Assembly: GCA_963749535.1 (NCBI GenBank)
Contig: CAVVNF010000012.1
Coordinates: forward strand, 1-64,000
Length of the DNA stretch: 64,000 bases
Source: Chersky-299 sp963749535
GTDB lineage: Bacteria > Actinomycetota > Thermoleophilia > RBG-16-64-13
Reading direction: 5' to 3'
Positions 55,814 to 64,000 of this stretch are shown here, in pieces (positions within the stretch are counted from its first letter, which is position 1; each line of letters starts with the position of its first letter). The notes below the pieces were generated by a model, which was not told where the DNA came from, did no database searches, and saw nothing but the letters and a program-made list of their open reading frames with translations. The position numbers and the translations under genes were made by a program.

Positions 55814-57538
55814 ATGCTTCCCGACAGGTCAGAGGAAACGCGCATCGACTTAGGCTGCGCGAGTGCTCGGCCAGCGCCAGGGGCCAAATCATGCCCGCCC
55901 GGAGGCCGCATCCGGGAAAGTGGCACTCACCCGAGAACGCCAGCCATGCCTCGGCCGGCGGTGATAGTCGTTGGGGCCGGTGTTTCTGGCTGCGCGTGTG
56001 CCGCCTCTCTTGCCGCATCAGGGGCGCAGGTAGTGCTTGTCAATAGCGCCCTGGATATTCTGGGCCTCCCTGGCTATGGTCCGGCATTGATCCCTGCGCA
56101 GGGTGGGTGGACAGAGTTGGCAAATGTAATGAGCGGCCTTCCTGGCCCTCTCCGTTGGGCGTGGCTGGGCTCCGCAAGCGTCTTGAAGGACGGTAGCCCG
56201 TTGCTGCTTGTAGACCGGCGGGCGGTAAGCCTCGAGACCAAAAAGGCCCTTGAGAGCATGGCCGGAATCGCCTTTCGGCAAGGCCTCGTCGTGGACATAA
56301 GGCCCGCTGCCGAGGGAAAGGCGGTCACCGGTAAGGAAGGCGGCCTACCGACAGAGTTCACAGCTTCCCACGCGAGGTCGGGGCTAGCCGAGTCGGACGC
56401 GGCGCCGGACGAGTCGATGGCAACCTCGCCTGACACCGCCGCGGCGGGGGCGCAAGTAGGCGCGCGAGGTGACTCCTGTCGTTGCGCTGCGCCCATCGCC
56501 GGGCGGGTCGAGGTAGAGACAGAATTCGGGGAAGTGTTCTCGGCGGACGCGGTCGTCATTGCCGTGGGCCTCGGGTTGGGTGGACGGATAGCTGTCGGCA
56601 GTGATGCCATGACCGGGGGCCGGTACGGCGAGGTGGCCGCCGATGCGTTGCGGCATTCACTCGAGGGTCGGGGCGTCAGATTCGAAAGGGTACACATGCA
56701 CGTGGGCAGAGAGGTTTCCGGTAGCCGAGTATGTAGCTTTGAACGCATAGCCGGTGCCCTGGCGGATTCCGAAGACATGGGGACCATTACGGTGAATGGG
56801 CTCCTTGACGGATCGCAGAAGAACAGCGGTGACGGACCGGTAGCTGCTCTGGATGCGGTACGTGACTCCCTCATGGACATTGCTCGAGGCGGCACAACGG
56901 GCGACGTGATGAAAGCTGAAGGGTGGCCGCCCGACTACCCGCAAGCGCCGCACAGAATGGGTGGGCTTCGGCTCAGCCGAGCGCTGGTCCGGCGTCAGCC
57001 CGGGGGGCCATTCCGCAGCCGACGCGAAGACGTCTCTTTGGACGCCGGAGAGAACGGACTCACGTTCACCGCGGCGTGCGAGCAGGCGTTTTCGGGGACC
57101 GCGAAAAGTGACTTGACGTCTCTACCGGGTATCGCTCGTTGTGTGGCCATTGATGCTCTGGCGGTCGAAACCGGGGCGAAGGGCTCAGTCTACCGCCAGG
57201 GACTCGGTCCGGAACTGCTCGTCAGCCCGGATAGCGGCGGCACGGCGGAGCTCTATGTCCGGCCCGGTGAAGAAGAAAGGCTGGAGCAGCATTTCCCCGC
57301 TTGTCGGCTGGAGCACGTTATTGCCGCGGATGTCATCGCGGCTCTGGATACCGCCGGACGCATCCGTGAATTGCCAGGCGTTTGGGCGGCTGGTCAGGCG
57401 GCAGGGGCCGTCGGCTATCTTGAAAGTCTGCGGTTGGGCGTCGAAGTGGCCGGCGCGGTCATGTCCGAGCTGGAGCGAACTATGGTCGAGTTGGAAAGCG
57501 CGTGCCCTCCAATCCCCGGTCCCGGGGACATCGAGTAG
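55814..57538 (+). CDS. Divergent MnmG-like flavoprotein between mnmE and mnmG
   Basis: 574 residues if started at ATG 55814 (after AAGGAT); family-like sequence starts at the ATG 55946. Rossmann FAD site: AVIVVGAGVSGCACAASLAA. The later segment SADAVVIAVGLGLGGRIAVG matches MnmG's AQAVILATGTFLRGKIVIGD, and ELPGVWAAGQAAGAVGYLES near the end looks like the substrate-site segment shared by MnmG/TrmFO. The catalytic CNPAIGGVGKG region of MnmG is absent. It is thus a paralogue that kept the FAD fold but lost the modification motif. It is packed between mnmE and mnmG (mnmG starts two bases after its stop), which suggests a related task. A Gly/Ala/Asp-rich insert (about 165-210) interrupts the domain. 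Confidence 0.75.
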   Translation: MLPDRSEETRIDLGCASARPAPGAKSCPPGGRIRESGTHPRTPAMPRPAVIVVGAGVSGCACAASLAASGAQVVLVNSALDILGLPGYGPALIPAQGGWTELANVMSGLPGPLRWAWLGSASVLKDGSPLLLVDRRAVSLETKKALESMAGIAFRQGLVVDIRPAAEGKAVTGKEGGLPTEFTASHARSGLAESDAAPDESMATSPDTAAAGAQVGARGDSCRCAAPIAGRVEVETEFGEVFSADAVVIAVGLGLGGRIAVGSDAMTGGRYGEVAADALRHSLEGRGVRFERVHMHVGREVSGSRVCSFERIAGALADSEDMGTITVNGLLDGSQKNSGDGPVAALDAVRDSLMDIARGGTTGDVMKAEGWPPDYPQAPHRMGGLRLSRALVRRQPGGPFRSRREDVSLDAGENGLTFTAACEQAFSGTAKSDLTSLPGIARCVAIDALAVETGAKGSVYRQGLGPELLVSPDSGGTAELYVRPGEEERLEQHFPACRLEHVIAADVIAALDTAGRIRELPGVWAAGQAAGAVGYLESLRLGVEVAGAVMSELERTMVELESACPPIPGPGDIE

Positions 57539-57540
57539 CG

Positions 57541-59496
57541 ATGCAATCCCACACGGAATGGAAATACGACGTCATTGTGGTGGGCGGCGGTCACGCCGGG
57601 TGCGAGGCAGCCCTCGCCTCAGCCCGCATGGGATGCCGGACGGCCTTGGTCACACTTCACTTGGACAAGATCGCTCTGATGCCGTGCAATCCCGCGATAG
57701 GGGGCGTCGGCAAGGGACAACTGACGCGGGAAATCGATGCGTTGGGCGGAGAGCAAGGCCGCAACGCGGACAAAGCGTTTATTCAGATAAAGATGCTGAA
57801 TACATCCAAAGGACCTGCTGTTCGGGCATTGCGCGCTCAGGCCGACAAGAGACTCTACGAGGACTGGATGAAGGTCGTGCTCTCCCGTACGCCCGGACTT
57901 GATCTGGTTCAGGGTGAAGCGGAGGCCCTCATTGTTTCACGTGAAACAATAAGAGGCCTTAGGTTGGCCGATGGTCGGGTGCTTCTGGCGCAGGCCGTCA
58001 TTCTAGCGACCGGGACGTTCCTTCGCGGAAAGATCGTGATCGGTGACAGGAGCTACGCTGCTGGCAGAGTTGGCGAACTACCGGCGCAACGCCTGTCGGG
58101 AAGTCTGATCGCCAACGGGCTTCGATTGGAACGATTCCAGTCTGCCACGCCCCCTCGCATTGACGGTGACACCATAGATCGTGGCCGGATGCTGGAGCAG
58201 CCCGGCGACTCTGGGGATCTTTCGTTTTCGCACTGGGCAATCCCCTCGCCACGCAAGCAGGTGTCCTGCTATCTCACACACACCACGAGGCAAACTCACG
58301 ACGTGGTCGCAAAGCACCTGCACCTAAGCCCGCTGAAGAGCGGTTCGATCAGCGGCAAAGGTCCCCGGTATTGCCCGTCGATCGATCGAAAGTTGATCAA
58401 TTTTCCCGACAAGGAGCAGCACCCTGTCTTCGTTGAACCTGAAGGAATCCTCACAAAGGAGATGTACCTGCAGGGGTTGACGACTAGTCTGCCCGTATTT
58501 GTGCAGGAATTGATCATTCGGGCAACTCCGGGCTTGGAACAGGCGCGCCTAGTGAGGCCTGGTTATGCGGTCGAGTACGACTACCTCCCGCCCGAGCAGC
58601 TTACGCTGGCTCTCGAGACCAAGGCCGTGCGCAGCCTATTCTCGGCCGGACAACTAAACGGTACTTCCGGCTACGAGGAGGCTGCGGCACAGGGACTTAT
58701 GGCCGGAATCAACGCGGCACTCCGAGTTCGGGACCAACCCCCGTTCATCTTGAGGAGGGACCAGGGATACATCGGAGTGCTGATAGATGACCTGGTGACC
58801 AAGGGCGTTGATGAGCCCTACCGGATGTTCACGTCTCGGGCGGAATACCGTCTGCTGCTCAGGCACGACAATGCGGGGGAGAGACTCTGTCCGCTCGGCC
58901 ACTCTCTGGGCCTTATCAGTTCGCAGCAGTTGGCCCAAGTGGAGGAGAAAGAGCGGCGGGTTCGGGAATACACTCAGTTGTTGGAAACTTCCTTCGTCAG
59001 AGCGAGTCCGGAAACTGACGGGCTGCTCGAGTCGCTTGGCACGGTACCACTTGAGGAATCCCAAACCGCTGCAAGACTCTTGCGACGACCGCAGGTGACC
59101 TTTGATCAACTTCTCGGCATGCTTGCTGAAGATGATCGCGAGCGATTGGAGTGCGTCCCAATAGAGGTTATGGAGCAGCTAGTCATTCAAGCCCGCTACG
59201 AGGGCTATATTCGCCGTCAACTGTCAGACATTCGTCGTCACCGCGCCACAGAATCCTTGGCATTTCCAGCGGATTTCGATTACGTGTCGTTGGAAGGTCT
59301 GACTTTTGAAGCAAAGGACAAGCTCAACCGGCTACGACCCACCACGCTCGGCCAGGCGTCTCGTATCCCCGGAGTGTCGCCTGCGGATATTTCTCTGCTC
59401 CTAGTGCACGTTCATCGAGCAAACGCCTGGAACGACGGGGCCGAAGAGCGTAGGAATGCTGGGGCGGCCGAGGGGGCCACCACTGAAACTGGTTGA
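57541..59496 (+). CDS. mnmG: tRNA uridine-5-carboxymethylaminomethyl synthase MnmG (GidA)
   Basis: 651 residues from ATG 57541. FAD motif DVIVVGGGHAGCEAALASAR and the catalytic MPCNPAIGGVGKGQLTREID are intact. KAFIQIKMLNTSKGPAVRAL, RTHDVVAKHL-like substrate residues and SRAEYRLLLRHDNAGERL are also present; the C-terminal helical domain ends with GVSPADISLLLVHV. It is the MnmE partner. A perfect parS site lies inside the gene at 57931-57950. The coding sequence there (EALIVSRETIRGL) is still a plausible variable loop. Confidence 0.95.
   Translation: MQSHTEWKYDVIVVGGGHAGCEAALASARMGCRTALVTLHLDKIALMPCNPAIGGVGKGQLTREIDALGGEQGRNADKAFIQIKMLNTSKGPAVRALRAQADKRLYEDWMKVVLSRTPGLDLVQGEAEALIVSRETIRGLRLADGRVLLAQAVILATGTFLRGKIVIGDRSYAAGRVGELPAQRLSGSLIANGLRLERFQSATPPRIDGDTIDRGRMLEQPGDSGDLSFSHWAIPSPRKQVSCYLTHTTRQTHDVVAKHLHLSPLKSGSISGKGPRYCPSIDRKLINFPDKEQHPVFVEPEGILTKEMYLQGLTTSLPVFVQELIIRATPGLEQARLVRPGYAVEYDYLPPEQLTLALETKAVRSLFSAGQLNGTSGYEEAAAQGLMAGINAALRVRDQPPFILRRDQGYIGVLIDDLVTKGVDEPYRMFTSRAEYRLLLRHDNAGERLCPLGHSLGLISSQQLAQVEEKERRVREYTQLLETSFVRASPETDGLLESLGTVPLEESQTAARLLRRPQVTFDQLLGMLAEDDRERLECVPIEVMEQLVIQARYEGYIRRQLSDIRRHRATESLAFPADFDYVSLEGLTFEAKDKLNRLRPTTLGQASRIPGVSPADISLLLVHVHRANAWNDGAEERRNAGAAEGATTETG
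57931..57950. other. parS: parS centromere site inside mnmG
   Basis: The 16-base core TGTTTCACGTGAAACA (57933-57948) is identical to the ParB-binding consensus, and the flanks extend the palindrome to a perfect 20 bases. ParB (61058-61945) is encoded 3 kb away. It nucleates the ParB complex that segregates the origin. Confidence 0.95.
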
Positions 59497-60184
59497 GAGG
59501 GACAGTTATCTCGCCCGCGGCCTAGATACCTGTGCCCAGGATGGTCTAGCCACCCTCGGCGACCTGCTTCTATCCTCAAGGACAAATGTTACGGCACTCA
59601 AAGATCCGCGAGAAATTGAACGCATGCACTTTCTCGACTCGCTGTCCCTTCTCGACCTTCCCGAGTTCTCCGCTGCCTCCAGCATCGTAGACATTGGCTC
59701 GGGTGCAGGCCTGCCGGCGTTGGTGCTCGCCCTCGCGCTGCCGAACGCCAGGCTCGTGGCGCTCGAGTCACAAGAAAAGAAGTGCAGGTTCATTCGAAAA
59801 GCATCGCAAGAACTTGGCCTTTCCAACCTGTCAGTCGAGTGCGCAAGAGCGGAGGACTACGCGCGAGGCGAGAGGAGAGCGTCGTTCGGCCTCGCAGTCT
59901 CACGGGCCCTTGCTCCCTTGGCCGTCGTCGCCGAACTTTCCCTTCCGCTTCTGGAGCTAGGCGGGGCGATGGTCGCCATGAAGGGGTCTGTCTCCAACCA
60001 AGAGCGTACGCAAGGCGAGAAGGCCCTCGCTATACTGGGGGCTGAGTCTATGGATATGGTTCGGCTGCACCCGTTCCCGGGAGACGAAAATAGGTGGGCG
60101 TGTGTGGCTGTCAAGCGGCGGGAGACGGATTCCCGCTTTCCTCGTCGCTCTGGAATGCCGGCTAAAAGGCCGCTTGGAGCATAA
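59456..60184 (+). CDS. rsmG: 16S rRNA (guanine527-N7)-methyltransferase RsmG
   Basis: 242 residues; ATG 59456 overlaps the mnmG end by 41 bases. Core: NVTALKDPREIERMHFLDSL, the SAM motif SSIVDIGSGAGLPALVLALA, LVALESQEKKCRFIRKASQE and SRALAPLAVVAELSLPLLEL. It methylates the conserved G527 loop of 16S rRNA with SAM. The standard neighbour of mnmG. Confidence 0.95.
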   Translation: MLGRPRGPPLKLVERDSYLARGLDTCAQDGLATLGDLLLSSRTNVTALKDPREIERMHFLDSLSLLDLPEFSAASSIVDIGSGAGLPALVLALALPNARLVALESQEKKCRFIRKASQELGLSNLSVECARAEDYARGERRASFGLAVSRALAPLAVVAELSLPLLELGGAMVAMKGSVSNQERTQGEKALAILGAESMDMVRLHPFPGDENRWACVAVKRRETDSRFPRRSGMPAKRPLGA

Positions 60185-60280
60185 GTATCCACGAAGGAAG
60201 TGGACGGCGGCTGGGAAAGTGGCCGCGTTGAGGGAATGGCAGGGCGCATGCGACAAGTGTTGAAGACCGCTCAAGAGCCG

Positions 60281-61065
60281 ATGACGAAAGCAGCTAGACC
60301 CTGATTTACGCGATCGCAAACCAAAAAGGCGGGGTGGGGAAGACGACTACCGCCATCAATCTGGCCGCGAACCTGGCCCAGGCGGGGGAGAAGGTCCTCC
60401 TCGTCGACATGGATTCCCAGGCCAACGCCACTCATGGCTTGGGCGTCAGAGTGCCGCGCGGCGAACCCACGATTCTGGAAGTATTGCTGGGAGAGAAGGC
60501 GCTAGCCTCAATCATTCGCCCATCCTCGGTCGAGAGGCTGGACGTTGCTCCGTCGTCACCAGACATGGCGGGTTCGAGCGTGCTGCTGCCAAATCTCGAC
60601 CGCCGCGAGTACAGATTGAAGGACGCGGTCCAAGAACTGCAGAAGAGCGGCTCGCATCATGACTACATCTTCTTCGACTGTCCGCCGTCGTTGGGGCTGC
60701 TTACAATAAACTCCCTTGTGGCTGCTCATCAGGTGATCATTCCGGTCCAGACGGAGTACTACGCTCTTGAGGGTCTAGCTCAGCTGATCTCGACGGTTTT
60801 CGCGGTACGAGAGAGGCTGAACCCGTCGCTTAAGATTGCCGGACTAGTGCTTACGATGATGGACCCGCGCACCATGCTGGCCAGGCAAGTGGAGCGAGAG
60901 ATCAGATCACATTTCCCGAATCTGAGCTTCAAAACGGTTATTCCCCGCAACGTCCGCTTGGCGGAGGCGCCGAGTCATGGCTTGCCCGTTTCGATGATCG
61001 ATCCGCACTGTGCCGGGTCGGACGCTTATTTCGATCTTGCGATGGAGGTTGTAGGTCATGGCTAA
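60281..61065 (+). CDS. parA: ParA chromosome-partition ATPase (start disturbed by a probable one-base deletion)
   Basis: Walker A is YAIANQKGGVGKTTTAINLA with the deviant Lys. LLVDMDSQANATHGL follows, then the Walker B-like DYIFFDCPPSLGLLTINSLV, and the C-terminus has VIPRNVRLAEAPSHGLPVSM. The frame that holds the P-loop has only CTG (60301) and ATT after a stop codon. Upstream an ATG at 60281 (MTKAARP) would join it if one C were missing in the CCC before the CTG; the span is then one base short. It moves ParB-parS complexes. The parB start overlaps its end by eight bases. Confidence 0.92.
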
Positions 61066-61945
61066 GAGACCGGCTCTGGGCAGGGGTCTGGCAGCGTTGC
61101 TGGGCGAGGGCACCGACGCTGAGGGCGCCGCACTGATCGATGACGCTGCCGTTCTCGGTGGTGGCGGAGTTGTAGATCTGCCTGTTGGGTCTATCAAGCG
61201 CAATCGGCGTCAACCTCGCCGTGTCATGGATCCGGAGGCCCTGGAAGAACTTGCCCAGTCGATAGCCGCAGTGGGTGTGGTTCAGCCGATCATCGTCCGT
61301 CAGACTTCTGAGGGCTATGAATTGATCGCTGGCGAGAGGCGATGGCTAGCCGCGCAGAAAGCCGGGTTTACCGTTGTTCCTGCAATTTTGCGTGGTGCCT
61401 CCGATACCGAAAGCCTTGAGATCGCGCTGATCGAGAACGTGGTCCGCCAGCAACTGAACCCCGTCGACGAAGCATACGCGCTCAAGATCCTTCTGGAGGA
61501 CCTCGGCGTCACCCAAGAGAATCTTGCTGCTCGAGTCGGCAAGAGCCGCTCTGCCATCGCGAACAAGGTGCGCCTGCTGGACCTTCCATCAGGCATCCAG
61601 GAATTGATGAGCGCGGGTTCGTTAAGTGAGGGCCATGGGCGCGCGTTGCTAGCAGTCGGTGAACGCGGGAAACAATTGCGTTTGGCGCGCCGCGCGTCGG
61701 AGCGAGGTCTCTCGGTGCGTCAGGTGGAAGAAGAGGTCCGTAGGTTGAACGACGTCTCCGGAACGAAGGCTGCGGCCCCGGCGACGGCTTTGGAGCCCGA
61801 ATTGGCAGACCAGGTCCGAGACAGATTCTTCTCTTCCCTGGGTGTTGTGCCTAGGCTCAGGCTGCGGGGCAAAGGCGGAAGAGTGGAGATTCCGTTCTCG
61901 GACGCGGACGATCTGCGCCGTTTGATGGAGAGACTCGGGTCCTGA
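61058..61945 (+). CDS. parB: ParB chromosome-partition protein
   Basis: 295 residues. Standard MAKRPALGRGLAALLGEGTD opening. The N-terminal CTPase domain has VGVVQPIIVRQTSEGYELIA, GERRWLAAQKAGFTVVPAIL and ALIENVVRQQLNPVDEAYAL. The helix-turn-helix is TQENLAARVGKSRSAIANKV, with LSEGHGRALLAVGERGKQLR and a C-terminal dimer part. It binds parS and spreads; the target inside mnmG is 3 kb upstream. Confidence 0.96.
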   Translation: MAKRPALGRGLAALLGEGTDAEGAALIDDAAVLGGGGVVDLPVGSIKRNRRQPRRVMDPEALEELAQSIAAVGVVQPIIVRQTSEGYELIAGERRWLAAQKAGFTVVPAILRGASDTESLEIALIENVVRQQLNPVDEAYALKILLEDLGVTQENLAARVGKSRSAIANKVRLLDLPSGIQELMSAGSLSEGHGRALLAVGERGKQLRLARRASERGLSVRQVEEEVRRLNDVSGTKAAAPATALEPELADQVRDRFFSSLGVVPRLRLRGKGGRVEIPFSDADDLRRLMERLGS

Positions 61946-61965
61946 ACTGGCGGATGCAGGTCTTT

Positions 61966-61988
61966 GGCCGGTTGACCCGGTCCTTTTT
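61966..61988 (+). terminator. Probable intrinsic terminator of the parAB operon
   Basis: GGCCGG / CCGGTCC stem (six pairs, one T bulge, loop TTGAC) followed by TTTTT, 21 bases after the parB stop. Confidence 0.6.
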
Positions 61989-62071
61989 GACGGGGTCTGG
62001 ATAGTCGCAGCGGGCAGCGTCCCTGTCCTTCCATCTTCTTATCTCGTGTTTCTTGTCATGTGTCTTTCGTC

Positions 62072-62377
62072 ATGCGCTTCTCGTCATCCCACGCTCTTGA
62101 CCATTCGCGCGCGAAGGTGGACAGTACTTCCCTCACTGAGGCGTTGACAAAAGCTGTCGCCAACGCGCGTGAGAAGGCGCAAGCCCTTGCTGAAGCCCAG
62201 GGAGTCAAGTTGGGCGGGGTTGTCTCTATGACAGAGGGCACAGTGGATCAGCCGACGATTCCGCAGTACGACAGCGCCAAGACTGCAACTGGAAGCTCGG
62301 TCGAAAAACCGCCGGTCAGCGCCGGCACCGTCGAGATCACCGGGAGCATGACGGTCATGTACAGCCTTACCAATTGA
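62072..62377 (+). pseudogene. C-terminal remnant of a SIMPL-domain (DUF541) protein
   Basis: The visible 100 residues (ALTKAVANAREKAQALAEAQ, GVKLGGVVSMTEGT, SAGTVEITGSMTVMYSLTN) match the C-terminal half of SIMPL-domain proteins, which are normally 220-240 residues with a signal peptide. Here the signal peptide and the first 100-odd residues are missing; the frame starts in unrelated MRFSSSHALDHSRAKVDS with no ribosome binding site. Probably a decayed or deleted gene, not an active one. Confidence 0.55.
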
Positions 62378-62455
62378 AAGCGAAGCTCAGCCTGGGCTCG
62401 AACGTTCTGATGATCGGCCGGTCTTGCCCGCCACACGTCCTGTTATTATGGGCGC

Positions 62456-63157
62456 ATGGGATTCCGGATCGTCATCGAGAAGACCCAAGATACATGGGTG
62501 CTTGAGCTCACGGTGAGCTTGACGCGGGTCGAGAGCGCGGAAGTCTTCGTGTCGGGAGATACCCTGCTCCAATGGCCGGAAGACGGCCTGCGGTCAGTGA
62601 GCAATCTTCCTCTTCAGCGCACAACGATGTTTATCTCTGAGGCGGCCGCTCGGTCCGAGGGAGTCCGCCTCGAATATGCCACCGAGAAGCAGGCTGCGAG
62701 TGCTGCGGCGATGCTTCGAACAGAACTGGAAGAAGCCGGTATCCAAGAAGAGTCGCGGACGTCGCCAGCAATTCCCGGGAGGTCTGTGGATCTCTTTAGG
62801 GAGGCACTGGCCGAGTACCTCACGCTTCCGGGGATGCGAGCGGCGATATTGGTTTCTGACCAAGGACTCATGATCAGCGGGGTCGCCATCGACGGCGTGG
62901 ACACCGTAAGTATTGCGGCGCTCATCGTCGACACGATTTCTTCGGCTCAAAGACTGGGCGCGCAGGCTCGGGGCGGATCTCTAGGCACTATGACAGTGGA
63001 GTACGAGAACTTGAGTCTGATCGTCGCCCCATTTTCATCCGAGGTGATGTTGGTCCTAGTCGCTGAACCCGGTTCAATGGCGGCGGCATCTCCTCGAACG
63101 GGACGCACGGCTCCCGAGGATACGTCTGATTCCCGAGGTGTCGGCGCGCCGGAGTAG
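62456..63157 (+). CDS. Roadblock/LC7-domain protein with unknown N-terminal domain
   Basis: 233 residues from ATG 62456. The C-terminal part (about 115-210) is a Roadblock/LC7 (MglB-like) fold: RAAILVSDQGLMISGVAIDG, VSIAALIVDTISSAQRLGAQ, GTMTVEYENLSLIVAPFSSE. This family controls small Ras-like GTPases in bacteria. The first 105 residues (FRIVIEKTQDTWVLELTVSL) form a beta-rich domain I do not recognise. A -10-like TATTAT ends seven bases before the ATG, so the mRNA may be leaderless. No MglA-type GTPase is in the window. Tail acidic and Ala/Gly-rich. Confidence 0.75.
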   Translation: MGFRIVIEKTQDTWVLELTVSLTRVESAEVFVSGDTLLQWPEDGLRSVSNLPLQRTTMFISEAAARSEGVRLEYATEKQAASAAAMLRTELEEAGIQEESRTSPAIPGRSVDLFREALAEYLTLPGMRAAILVSDQGLMISGVAIDGVDTVSIAALIVDTISSAQRLGAQARGGSLGTMTVEYENLSLIVAPFSSEVMLVLVAEPGSMAAASPRTGRTAPEDTSDSRGVGAPE

Positions 63158-63169
63158 TCCTCGCTCAGT

Positions 63170-63193
63170 CCTGAGGTGTCTTGAAACCTCAGG
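63170..63193. terminator. Inverted repeat between convergent genes
   Basis: CCTGAGGT / ACCTCAGG, an 8-bp perfect stem with an 8-base loop, 12 bases after the Roadblock stop. It has no T-run. It may end transcription of the Roadblock gene and the opposite membrane protein gene. Confidence 0.45.
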
Positions 63194-63231
63194 CGGGCGG
63201 TCGTTGGGCCCTTCCAAGGGTCACGCCGGGG

Positions 63232-63774
63232 TCACCTCGGTGATGGATTCGGCTGGAGGTGAGTGCCGATTTGTTTTCCCGTGACGTAATCTAAGAAGCC
63301 GATCACTTCGACGCTGCCGGCAGTCACGGAACTAGAAGCGGGGAAAGTCGCCTCGGTCGTCGTCGCGGTGCCCCGGTCCGATCCTGGCGCCAGAGGTTGG
63401 CTGGGGCCGAGTATCCCCCAGACCTCCCACACAAGCCGGGGCGGATCCATGATCGTGAGAGCCACGCCGGCTCGAGTATAGTAAACGTACGGCTTCCTAT
63501 CGGGGAAGTAAAGCAGCTTCACCTTGGTCGGTCTCAGTGAGCTGGCCGAGAAGACCGCTTTCGCCTGGCTCAGCGCCTTGCCCGAGTTGCTGAGTTGTGC
63601 GGAGCCCGAGGCACGAAGCAAGGCTACGATGAAACCGTACGCTCTGATAGGGTGAGTCGCGTACTCACCGTCCTGATTCGGCGAAGTGAACCGTTCGGCG
63701 ATGGGGAGCGGAAGGGCCAACAGCAACAGAATCACCGCTGGGATAATCCAAAACAGATGGCGTACGGGTCGCAT
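63232..63774 (-). CDS. Unknown single-pass exported or membrane protein
   Basis: 180 residues. One N-terminal helix (LFWIIPAVILLLLALPLPIA), then a small soluble domain outside the cell (DGEYATHPIRAYGFIVALLR, KAVFSASSLRPTKVKLLYFP, YYTRAGVALTIMDPPRL). I recognise no family. The Roadblock gene converges on it and the corrinoid adenosyltransferase gene is divergent. ATG 63774 is not preceded by a clear ribosome binding site. Confidence 0.65.
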   Translation of the reverse strand: MRPVRHLFWIIPAVILLLLALPLPIAERFTSPNQDGEYATHPIRAYGFIVALLRASGSAQLSNSGKALSQAKAVFSASSLRPTKVKLLYFPDRKPYVYYTRAGVALTIMDPPRLVWEVWGILGPSQPLAPGSDRGTATTTEATFPASSSVTAGSVEVIGFLDYVTGKQIGTHLQPNPSPR

Positions 63775-63903
63775 GCGGCAGAGTTCCCTCCGAGTCTCAC
63801 CATCGGGGCGCCCGGATCAACCGTGCCCGGTTCGGTTCCCAAGGTGTCTCGAACCAGATTATCCTTCAGGAGGGTGGAAAACGCCACGTGGGAAGGAGCG
63901 CCG

Positions 63904-64000
63904 GTGCTCGGCCAAGGCAGGATCATAGTCAATACCGGAGATGGCAAGGGGAAAACCACCGCAGCTTTTGGCACCGTCTTTCGAGCGGCCGGCCACGGAC
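63904..64000 (+). CDS. Corrinoid adenosyltransferase (CobO/BtuR family), cut by the right edge
   Basis: GTG 63904 after GAAGGAG. The first 32 residues (VLGQGRIIVNTGDGKGKTTA then AFGTVFRAAGHG) match the family start, with P-loop GDGKGKTT. An earlier in-frame GTG at 63876 is possible. It adenosylates cob(I)alamin or cobyrinate with ATP. Only the N-terminus is visible. Confidence 0.85.
   Translation, partial: MLGQGRIIVNTGDGKGKTTAAFGTVFRAAGHG

Noticed and set aside
60334..60345. GTG at 60334 as parA start
   Set aside because: It lies inside the Walker A motif and would remove essential residues.

Overview
The window looks like the replication-origin region of a GC-rich, Gram-positive-type bacterium, most probably a deep-branching actinobacterial lineage. 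The order gyrA-gyrB-dciA(DUF721)-recF-S4-dnaN-dnaA on the minus strand, facing rpmH-rnpA-yidD-yidC-jag-mnmE-mnmG-rsmG-parA-parB on the plus strand, is the classical origin arrangement. dciA between recF and gyrB is typical of Actinobacteria. GTG and TTG starts, Thr/Ser/Pro linkers, S-layer-homology (SLH) proteins and no sign of LPS genes agree with this. I cannot name the genus.

Left arm (1-31 kb, mostly minus strand) is a cell-envelope block. It holds the start of a broken exported protein, a very large SLH/Ig-like surface protein riddled with frameshifts, a tandem 77-nt element upstream of it, a sigma factor with its probable membrane anti-sigma factor, and four SLH-anchored enzymes (HExxH metallopeptidase, SpoIID-like, AMIN/amidase_3, M23 endopeptidase). 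Next come MurJ, CsaB, a TagA/WecG-type ManNAc transferase, three more glycosyltransferases, an O-antigen-ligase-family protein, a DUF4330 protein, a Tat-exported flavoprotein and WecB. Read together: WecB makes UDP-ManNAc, the glycosyltransferases build a secondary cell-wall polymer, CsaB pyruvylates it, and SLH domains dock on the pyruvylated polymer.

Middle (29-38.9 kb) holds larB, ddl, a degenerate GGDEF-type membrane protein, tldD/pmbA, two tRNAs (Ala, Ile), a bifunctional-nuclease-family gene, chorismate mutase, a degenerate CobB/CbiA homologue and a small cytochrome c lipoprotein.

Right arm (38.9-64 kb) is the origin. A gene for an ATPase-HTH protein of unknown family lies beside dnaA. 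DnaA boxes occur both between dnaN and dnaA and between that gene and rpmH. A perfect parS palindrome lies inside mnmG, and a divergent MnmG-like flavoprotein sits between mnmE and mnmG. After parAB come a truncated SIMPL-domain remnant, a Roadblock/LC7 protein, an unknown membrane protein and the start of a corrinoid adenosyltransferase.

Many genes, including the essential dnaA, gyrA, gyrB and parA, are split by single-base shifts, and most of these genes are exactly one base too long. I read these as assembly or sequencing indels, so I give full gene spans and flag the approximate break.
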